Assembly (NCBI GenBank): GCA_041690035.1
Contig: JBDNFC010000072.1
Coordinates: forward strand, 1-58,010
DNA length: 58,010 nt
Direction: 5' to 3'
Source: CALSPH01 sp041690035
GTDB lineage: Bacteria > Bacteroidota > Bacteroidia > NS11-12g > UBA955
The translations under genes were made by a program, and so were the position numbers. Numbering within the stretch: the stretch's first letter is position 1; every line of letters begins with the position of its first letter. This document shows, one piece after another, positions 51,717 through 58,010 of this stretch. The notes under the pieces are model-generated. The model searched no databases and had not been told where the DNA came from. It was given only the letters and a program-made list of their open reading frames with translations.

Positions 51717-54315
51717 GTTTAAGTTGAGTTCAAAAATAAGACCTTTTTTATTTATAAAACAATGTTTACGCCTAGATTGTGGGCTAAGTCATTTGTGGAT
51801 ACTGCATGTTGCGCTATTTTTAGGCCTTGGTATAAGTAGTTTTTCTAATGTATATGGACAGTCTAATAAAATAGACAGTATTAGACTAGGTGTTGATACA
51901 CTAAGGAAGGGTGCAGGCGGAATAGAAGATTTGGTAGATTATCAAGCAGATGATTCCATTATATTGGATATGGAGCAAAAAGTAGCTCATTTATACGGCA
52001 ATGCGCGTGTTCATTACACGGATATTGAGCTCACAGCTAACTATATTAGAATAGATTTTAGCACTAAACAGCTTTTCGCAAAAGGATTGTTAGACAGTGC
52101 ATATAAAATAGCGGGTGTGCCGCATTTTAAGCAAGGCGATAATGAGTTTGACACAGATAGCTTATATTATAATTTTGAATCCAAACGGGCTAAATTAAAT
52201 GGACTAAGGCTAGTAGAAGAAGAGAATTATATTATTTGCAATAAAGTGTTTAGAAATGAAGACGGAAGTATTATTACAGATGTAGGTAAAGTAACCACAT
52301 GCAATTTAGAACATCCACATTTTTATTTTAGAGCCAACAAGCTAAAAATTATTCCCGATAAAAAAATTGCTTTTGGCCCTGCAAATTTATGGATAGAAGA
52401 TGTTCCCACGCCATTATTTATTCCATTTGGCCTTTTTCCAATAAAAAAGGATAGAAAAAATGGAATTATTTTTCCTCAGCCTCAAATGGGGGCATTAAGA
52501 GGTTTTGGAATCACAAATTTAGGATACCATTTACATGTTTCAGACAAAATGAACCTTGTGTTTGATGGTGATATATTTTTTGGTGGCTCTTATCGCATAG
52601 GATTATCGAGCATGTATGCAAAAAGATATAAATACGATGGATTGTACAGTGTTTCTTTTGCCTATAACATCAATCAAGGCTCCAAAGAAGAAAATAATTT
52701 GGTAGCCTCTAGAGATTATCGCATATCTTGGGAGCATAGAGAAGACGGTAAAAATCATCCAGGCCGATCTTTCTCTGCTAGGGTAAATTTTAATGGGGGT
52801 AATTACAATCAAAATTTTAATAACAACACTCAAACTTTTGGAAATACTCAATTTAACAGTACCATTAATTATTCTAAGGTATTGATAAAAAATAGGTTAA
52901 ATCTAAATGCCAATACCTCTATTGACCAAAACACAAGTTTGCGCCAAGTATCAGTAAACGCCCCTACATTAGCACTAACCATGCAGCGCTTAACACCATT
53001 TAAGAATGAAAAACGGTTAAAAAAGAAATTTTATGACAATTTTGGAATAAACTATACGGGCAGATTTAGCAATGAAATTAAAAGGGCCGACACAGGCTTT
53101 TTTGACCTTAATACTTGGACACAGCCCCTAGCCAATGCAAGGCGAAGTATCAACCACAGCATCAATGCTGATATGCCGATGTCATTTTATAAGAATTTTT
53201 TTAATTTTACCCCATTTTTTAACTTTAGCGAAGATTGGTTTTTAACAGATCGGTATCAATTTGATTTTGATTTTTTGAATAAAGAATTAGATACCGCTAG
53301 AATTGTATCTGCATTTGGAAGAGTGTATAATTATAAATTTGGTGGGGAGCTGCGCACCAATATTTTTGGAACATATAATTTTCCTAAAGCTAGAATTAAG
53401 GCAATTAGACATGCAATGACACCTTCTGTTGTTTTTAGTTATACACCAGATTTTAGCCGCCCCAATTTTGGATTCGCACAATCTTATTCAGATACCATGC
53501 GTTTGAATGTCTATAATGTTTTTACAGGTAGTCCATTTGCATTTGGGCGCAATGGCAATATTGCATTTAGCATTGCAAATGTTTTTAGTGCAAAAAAACA
53601 GCTTAAAGACTCTTTAAAAACTTTAAAGCGATTTAATATTTTGGATCAATTAAATTTTTCTGCAAACTATAATGCATTGGCTGATAGTTTTAACTGGAGC
53701 AATATTGCTGCAAACGTGGCCACACGAATAGGAGAGAGGGTTAGTTTTAATATGGCTGCCAGCTTTACTCCATATCAAATAAATAATTTGGGGCAAATGA
53801 GCAAAGAACTAAAGGCAACAAACAAGGATGGTTTTGCATCACTTACTTTTTTGACGGCAGGTTTATCAGCCAATTTGAATCCCAGAGCTGCAGAAAAGCG
53901 TAATCAACAAATTGATGCCCTTAGCAATGGTCAATATCTGCTTTATGATGTTTTGCAGCGACAATTATTAGATTTTGCCATTCCTTGGAGTTTAAATATA
54001 AATGCCACTGCAACTTACAACCCATTTAGCCAAATAAAAAATGGAAAGGTGGCTTTTGTTCCAAGTTTTGATGGCAATGTGAGTTTAACACAGTTGTGGA
54101 AAATAACATTTAATTCGGGTTTTGACGTTATACAAAAAAGTATTTCAGAAACCACTACCATTGGTCTTGCCAGAAATTTGCATTGCTGGACGCTACAATT
54201 TGATTGGACACCTGTTGGCAGCCGCAGAATGTTTATGTTTAGAATTAGCCCGGAGGCTTCGGCTTTGCAAAGCTTAAAATTGCAAAAACGAAGTTATTGG
54301 TGGAATAATTTTTAA
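51715..54315 (+). CDS. lptD: LPS-assembly outer-membrane protein LptD-like
   Basis: About 866 residues. After a signal segment (WILHVALFLGLGISSFSNVYG) comes an OstA-type beta-jellyroll with DDSIILDMEQKVAHLYGNARVHY and TANYIRIDFSTKQLFAKG. The C-terminal part is a large beta-barrel (YRIGLSSMYAKRYKYDG, YSVSFAYNINQG, and many aromatic-ended strands) closing at KRSYWWNNF. It inserts lipopolysaccharide into the outer leaflet. The start is ATG at 51715 or TTG at 51724. The frame is open to 51319 but that stretch is antisense to the amidase. A TACTTTTG box at 51705 would put transcription start near 51718, favouring the TTG. Confidence 0.85.
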   Translation: MFKLSSKIRPFLFIKQCLRLDCGLSHLWILHVALFLGLGISSFSNVYGQSNKIDSIRLGVDTLRKGAGGIEDLVDYQADDSIILDMEQKVAHLYGNARVHYTDIELTANYIRIDFSTKQLFAKGLLDSAYKIAGVPHFKQGDNEFDTDSLYYNFESKRAKLNGLRLVEEENYIICNKVFRNEDGSIITDVGKVTTCNLEHPHFYFRANKLKIIPDKKIAFGPANLWIEDVPTPLFIPFGLFPIKKDRKNGIIFPQPQMGALRGFGITNLGYHLHVSDKMNLVFDGDIFFGGSYRIGLSSMYAKRYKYDGLYSVSFAYNINQGSKEENNLVASRDYRISWEHREDGKNHPGRSFSARVNFNGGNYNQNFNNNTQTFGNTQFNSTINYSKVLIKNRLNLNANTSIDQNTSLRQVSVNAPTLALTMQRLTPFKNEKRLKKKFYDNFGINYTGRFSNEIKRADTGFFDLNTWTQPLANARRSINHSINADMPMSFYKNFFNFTPFFNFSEDWFLTDRYQFDFDFLNKELDTARIVSAFGRVYNYKFGGELRTNIFGTYNFPKARIKAIRHAMTPSVVFSYTPDFSRPNFGFAQSYSDTMRLNVYNVFTGSPFAFGRNGNIAFSIANVFSAKKQLKDSLKTLKRFNILDQLNFSANYNALADSFNWSNIAANVATRIGERVSFNMAASFTPYQINNLGQMSKELKATNKDGFASLTFLTAGLSANLNPRAAEKRNQQIDALSNGQYLLYDVLQRQLLDFAIPWSLNINATATYNPFSQIKNGKVAFVPSFDGNVSLTQLWKITFNSGFDVIQKSISETTTIGLARNLHCWTLQFDWTPVGSRRMFMFRISPEASALQSLKLQKRSYWWNNF
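51731..51762 (-). promoter_or_regulatory. Promoter of the amidase gene, inside the lptD 5' end
   Basis: Minus strand: TTG (51760-51762), 21 bases, then TATTTTTG (51731-51738). The box is an exact TAnnTTTG. It lies 15 bases from the amidase start and within the first codons of lptD, so the two genes read through each other's promoters. Confidence 0.6.
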
Positions 54316-54464
54316 CCCAATTTTTAATTTATTTTTTTTTAACCTCTAAAAAAGGATTGCTTAAAAATTTTTCTATCTTTTTAAAAAAAGCTAAAAGCAA
54401 CTGTTTATATCTCGTTGAATAGCCTAATTCTTTTTTAATTATATTCGCAAATATAAAATTTTCT

Positions 54465-56369
54465 ATGAGCGATAATATAACTCCACCACATAATTATAAC
54501 GAAGACAGCATTAAGTCGCTAGATTGGCGTGAACATATAAGACTTCGTCCAGGCATGTATATTGGGAAACTGGGCGATGGCACAAGTGCAGACGATGGAA
54601 TCTATGTGATGGTAAAAGAAGTTTTAGACAATTGCATAGACGAACATGTGATGGGCTACGGTAAAAAAATAGAAATTGCTATAGTAGAAGGTAAAGTGAG
54701 CATTAGAGATTATGGCAGAGGCATACCCCTTGGCAAAGTAATAGATTGTGTTTCGAAAATAAATACTGGAGGTAAATATGATAGTAAGGCATTTCAAAAA
54801 AGTGTAGGATTAAACGGGGTAGGAACAAAAGCGGTAAATGCCTTATCAGCTCACTTTTCTATCTATTCTTATAGAGATGGCGAGCAAAAACGTGCTACAT
54901 TTTTAAAAGGTATTTTAGAAGCTGACCCACCGATAGAAAAAACAAACGAACCCAATGGTACCTTAATAGAATTTATAGCAGACGGCTCTATTTTTAAAAA
55001 TTTTAGATACATTAATGATTACTTGTTAAATCAAATATGGAATTATGCCTATTTGAATTCAGGCTTAACCATTCATTTTAACAAAGAGCGGTATTTTAGT
55101 AAAAATGGGTTGTTAGATTTATTGGAATCGAAGGTAAAAGAAGACGAACTGCGCTATCCAATTTGCCATTTTAAAGGTGAAGATATAGAAATAGCAATAT
55201 CACATACCAATTCTTATGGCGAGGAGTATTACTCTTTTGTAAATGGACAAAATACAACACAAGGTGGCACACATTTGGTGGCATTTAGAGAATCTTTGGT
55301 AAAAACTATTAGAGATTTTTATAAAAAGGATTTCGATAGTGGCGATATTAGAGGCAGTGTTTTGGCTGCAATAAGTGTGAGGGTGCAAGAGCCTGTTTTT
55401 GAGTCGCAAACTAAAACCAAGCTTGGCTCTTCTGATGTGGGGCCAGATGGGCCAACCATAAGGACATTTATTAATGATTTTTTGAGCAAAGAGCTTGATA
55501 ATTATTTACACAAAAATCCTGAAATTGCAGATGCATTATTAAAAAGAATATTGCAGAGTGAGCGTGAGCGAAAAGATATGGCGGGCGTTCGAAATTTAGC
55601 AAAACAAAAAGCTAAAAAAGCCAATATTCATAATAAAAAATTGCGTGATTGCAGGGTTCACAGAACAGATAATGGGCATGAAAAAGCATTGCTAAGCACC
55701 CTTTTTATAACAGAAGGGGATAGCGCAAGTGGTTCAATAACAAAATCTAGAAATGTAGAAACCCAAGCCGTATTTAGTTTACGTGGCAAACCCCTTAATT
55801 GCTTTGGCTTGAAAAAGAAAGTGGTGTATGAAAATGATGAGTTTAACTTACTTCAGCATGCATTAAATATTGAAGAGTCTATAGATGAATTAAGGTACAA
55901 TAAAGTGGTAGTTGCTACGGATGCAGATGTAGATGGAATGCATATTAGGCTGCTGTTAATGACTTTCTTTTTACAGTTTTTTCCAGATTTAGTGCGCAAT
56001 AATCACTTATACATTTTGCAAACACCGCTTTTTAGGGTACGGAATAAAAAAATAACAAAATACTGTTATTCAATTGAAGAAAAATATGCTGCTATTTCGC
56101 TATTAGGAGGCAAGCCAGAGATTACAAGGTTTAAAGGGTTGGGTGAAATATCTCCTGAAGAATTCGAAAATTTTATAGGAGAAGAGATTAAATTAGAGCC
56201 TGTGGTATTGAGTAAAAATACTTCTATCAATGATTTATTGACCTATTATATGGGTAAAAATACCCAAGAAAGACAAGATTTTATTATTGATAATCTTAAT
56301 ATTGAGAAAGATGTAGATGGACTAGATTATAGCGAAGTAGAACAAATGGAAGCAGAAGAGTTAAGTTAA
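54465..56369 (+). CDS. parE: DNA topoisomerase IV subunit B (ParE type)
   Basis: A 634-residue type IIA topoisomerase ATPase subunit. The GHKL ATPase has RPGMYIGKLG, VLDNCIDEHVMGYGKKIEI, DYGRGIPLGKV and GLNGVGTKAVNALS. The transducer domain follows, then the TOPRIM motif LFITEGDSASGSITKSR with metal-binding DADVDGMHIRLLLM. The length and the early ending after the short C-terminal part fit ParE of Bacteroidota, not full-length GyrB. It decatenates chromosomes with ParC, whose gene is not here. A weak promoter (TTG at 54415, TATATTCG at 54440-54447) precedes it. Confidence 0.9.
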   Translation: MSDNITPPHNYNEDSIKSLDWREHIRLRPGMYIGKLGDGTSADDGIYVMVKEVLDNCIDEHVMGYGKKIEIAIVEGKVSIRDYGRGIPLGKVIDCVSKINTGGKYDSKAFQKSVGLNGVGTKAVNALSAHFSIYSYRDGEQKRATFLKGILEADPPIEKTNEPNGTLIEFIADGSIFKNFRYINDYLLNQIWNYAYLNSGLTIHFNKERYFSKNGLLDLLESKVKEDELRYPICHFKGEDIEIAISHTNSYGEEYYSFVNGQNTTQGGTHLVAFRESLVKTIRDFYKKDFDSGDIRGSVLAAISVRVQEPVFESQTKTKLGSSDVGPDGPTIRTFINDFLSKELDNYLHKNPEIADALLKRILQSERERKDMAGVRNLAKQKAKKANIHNKKLRDCRVHRTDNGHEKALLSTLFITEGDSASGSITKSRNVETQAVFSLRGKPLNCFGLKKKVVYENDEFNLLQHALNIEESIDELRYNKVVVATDADVDGMHIRLLLMTFFLQFFPDLVRNNHLYILQTPLFRVRNKKITKYCYSIEEKYAAISLLGGKPEITRFKGLGEISPEEFENFIGEEIKLEPVVLSKNTSINDLLTYYMGKNTQERQDFIIDNLNIEKDVDGLDYSEVEQMEAEELS

Positions 56370-56371
56370 TA

Positions 56372-57118
56372 TTACCAACTGCCACCTGCGCCACCGCCAC
56401 TAAATCCTCCACCACCTCCAAATCCGCCCCATCCACCGCCACCCCCGCTGCCACCAGACCAAGAACCTCCGCCTGTAGATGGAAACCAATATGTTCCTCC
56501 ACGCTTGTAGCCTCCACCTCCTTGATTGCCATTTTTTCTAAAAAATATACTTAGCAATACAAAAAGCACAAAAATAATTATTATGGTTGTCAAACTATTT
56601 TTGCTAGCTACTTTGCCATCATTTGTGTATGTTCCATTAAGCAATGACTGTATTTTTACTATTCCGCTAAAAATGCCACCTGCATAATTTTTAGTTTTAA
56701 AATAGGGTGTAATATCATTTCTGATTATCTCGCCCAAATCGCCATCTGAAATGTAGTCTTCTGTTTCGTTTGTGGTTAGGATATGTATTTTTCTATCATC
56801 TATGGCGATATATAATACTACACCATTGTTTTTTCCTGCGGTTCCCACTCCCCAAGCCCTAGAAAAATCCATAGCACGGTCAAATACATCTCTTCCATTT
56901 AGGGTTTGTTCAATTACCACTGCTATTTGTGTAGATGTGGTGTCGTAATAATCTTTTAGATAATTTTCTAATTTTGCGTTTTCATCTATGCTAAGTATTT
57001 TAGCAAAATCATTGATATAACCAACATTTGCAGGTACAGGCTTTCTATATACAGCTTGCGTATTTAATTGAATGAGCACAAAAAGCAGTAAAAAAGAAAA
57101 TCTAATAGCTGATATCAT
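56372..57118 (-). CDS. TPM-domain (YgcG family) protein with Gly-rich C-terminus
   Basis: A 248-residue exported protein: signal peptide (SAIRFSFLLLFVLIQLNTQAVY), TPM_phosphatase-like domain starting VGYINDFAKILSIDENAKLENYL with GVVLYIAIDDRKIHI, one TM helix near 176-192, then a Gly/Ser/Trp-rich tail of about 50 residues ending GGAGGSW. It is the last gene of a LemA-TPM-TPM operon, as seen in many Bacteroidota, and overlaps the preceding gene by 17 bases. These proteins have been linked to membrane or phosphate metabolism, but no activity is certain. It is convergent with parE, 2 bases apart. Confidence 0.88.
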   Translation of the reverse strand: MISAIRFSFLLLFVLIQLNTQAVYRKPVPANVGYINDFAKILSIDENAKLENYLKDYYDTTSTQIAVVIEQTLNGRDVFDRAMDFSRAWGVGTAGKNNGVVLYIAIDDRKIHILTTNETEDYISDGDLGEIIRNDITPYFKTKNYAGGIFSGIVKIQSLLNGTYTNDGKVASKNSLTTIIIIFVLFVLLSIFFRKNGNQGGGGYKRGGTYWFPSTGGGSWSGGSGGGGGWGGFGGGGGFSGGGAGGSW

Positions 57119-57548
57119 CGTTTAATTCGTTAGTATCTGTTTTTCTACTGTACGGAAAATATAGCTTTAGTGCTTGGCCAATTTGATGAATTGTTTGCAC
57201 CAATCCCTGCTCAAATTGCTTATTTTTGAAATAAACACCTAATTCTTGACTCACTTTGTCCCAAAATACTTGACCTACTTTATCATGCATTGCACGATCT
57301 CCCAAAACAAGGTATTGTTTAATTTTAGGATTAATATAAATTAAAACGCCATTTTGCGCTTTGGTTTCATGCATTCCTAAAAGGTAAAATACACTTTCTG
57401 CATGTTTGGGAATATTTTCTATAATTTCTAAATCTATGTGAACGCGTATTTCGCCAGAGGTTTGCATTTCTGCCTCGGCAATTGCTGTTACTATCTGTTT
57501 AGACTCCTTCTTGCTTAAAAAGGGTTTTTGGGTAGAGAAAATGTTCAA
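57102..57548 (-). CDS. TPM-domain soluble protein
   Basis: A 148-residue protein lacking a signal peptide, with the TPM core SKKESKQIVTAIAEAEMQTSGEIRVHID and GVLIYINPKIKQYLVLGDRAMHDKV. It corresponds to the short partner that usually accompanies the Gly-rich TPM protein. It starts 13 bases after the LemA gene stop and overlaps the next gene by 17 bases. Function unproven. Confidence 0.85.
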   Translation of the reverse strand: MNIFSTQKPFLSKKESKQIVTAIAEAEMQTSGEIRVHIDLEIIENIPKHAESVFYLLGMHETKAQNGVLIYINPKIKQYLVLGDRAMHDKVGQVFWDKVSQELGVYFKNKQFEQGLVQTIHQIGQALKLYFPYSRKTDTNELNDDISY

Positions 57549-57561
57549 AATTAGGCAGTAT

Positions 57562-58010
57562 TTAAAATGATATATCAGGCCTTTTATCTGCGCCTACTTC
57601 ACTTTTAAATTGTTCTTTGATACCAAAACCAAACATACCTGCAAATAAGTTATTTGGAAAAGTTCTCACAGATTTGTTAAAAGTGGTTACAACAACATTG
57701 TAATCATCTCTAACGGTTGCTATTCTATTTTCTGTTCCAGATATTTCGTCCTGAAATTTTAAGAATGCTTGTGTTGAACCGATGGTTGGATAGGCTTCTA
57801 TTTGCACTTTTATAGATAAGGCGGCTTGCTGTGCTTGTTGCAGGTATTGGTCTAATTGGGCAGGTGTAGTGGCATTTTTCATGTTTTCTTGTGCATCCAC
57901 AATCCCACTTCTTGCTTTTGTAATGCCTAATAAGATTTCTTTTTCATTATTTGCAGCACCTTTAACCACATCTAATTGACTTGCAAATACATCGGCTCTT
58001 CTTTGATATT
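57562..58010 (-). CDS. lemA: LemA family protein, 5' end missing (runs off right edge)
   Basis: The reading frame is open from base 58010 to the stop at 57562 (about 149 residues visible). The edge reads YQRRADVFASQLDVVKGAANNEKEIL, the characteristic LemA motif that in complete proteins follows an N-terminal TM anchor. LemA proteins are small coiled, membrane-anchored proteins of uncertain role, found upstream of TPM genes as here. The missing start and anchor lie beyond the window. An internal GTG at 57969 is not the true start. Confidence 0.88.
   Translation of the reverse strand, partial: YQRRADVFASQLDVVKGAANNEKEILLGITKARSGIVDAQENMKNATTPAQLDQYLQQAQQAALSIKVQIEAYPTIGSTQAFLKFQDEISGTENRIATVRDDYNVVVTTFNKSVRTFPNNLFAGMFGFGIKEQFKSEVGADKRPDISF

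Noticed and set aside
56296..56532. Valine/glycine-rich open frame opposite the Gly-rich tail
   Set aside because: It is a frame-shadow of the repetitive Gly codons of the TPM protein.

Overview
The window is AT-rich chromosomal DNA from a member of the Bacteroidota. The evidence is a set of type IX secretion (T9SS) cargo proteins with type A or type B C-terminal sorting domains, a PorW/SprE-like T9SS lipoprotein, the exbB/exbD/exbD arrangement usual for the phylum, and several promoters of the Bacteroidota form TTG-N(18-21)-TAnnTTTG. The class cannot be fixed from sequence alone. Sphingobacteriia- or Chitinophagia-like bacteria are my best guess.

Layout. 1-5130 (minus): an apparent operon of an ECF sigma factor, a one-TM protein ending in a beta-barrel-like domain, a T9SS type A cargo, and a large cysteine-rich surface protein that runs off the left edge. 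5284-9325: a CCG-type Fe-S protein and an Ldh-family dehydrogenase in overlapping genes, a small membrane protein, a DUF4197 lipoprotein and CinA. 9378-14446 (minus): a polyprenyl diphosphate synthase, the exbB-hypothetical-exbD-exbD energy-transduction operon, an MBL-fold hydrolase and an M23 peptidase. 14520-19443 (plus): the T9SS lipoprotein and a class A penicillin-binding protein. 19516-21885: a lone receiver domain, a double universal stress protein, pterin dehydratase and an RluA-type pseudouridine synthase. 21966-25211 (minus): a very large type B cargo and a small 14-cysteine secreted protein. 25422-31197 (plus): an XRE regulator and a polysaccharide export cluster (Wzm, short Wzt, two large glycosyltransferases). 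31251-38892: EI24-type membrane protein, O-methyltransferase, DapB, RelA/SpoT, a GH3-family enzyme and CTP synthase. 39111-43177: beta-helix type A cargo, a flippase, a gene remnant, a repeat-rich gene-poor patch and tRNA-Ser(GCT). 43349-47731: a double AAA+ ATPase, a membrane glycosyltransferase and RsmG. 47732-48600: two tiny orphan genes, one with a strong promoter. 48619-58010: a MORN/YwqK-repeat protein, MlaD-like protein, amidase, LptD, topoisomerase IV subunit B and the TPM/TPM/LemA set, cut by the right edge.

Most genes serve the cell envelope (peptidoglycan, LPS or surface glycan, T9SS, Ton/Exb energy coupling), mixed with core housekeeping genes. I did not find a phage, CRISPR array, insertion sequence with transposase, or clear defence island. 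The most unusual items are the sigma/TM-barrel/cargo operon, the double AAA+ ATPase with a duplicated beta-rich N-terminus, the repeat patch at 42.5-42.95 kb, the orphan small genes at 48.06-48.49 kb, and two gene pairs whose start or stop codons share the same four palindromic bases (CATG at 51714, TTAA at 37279).
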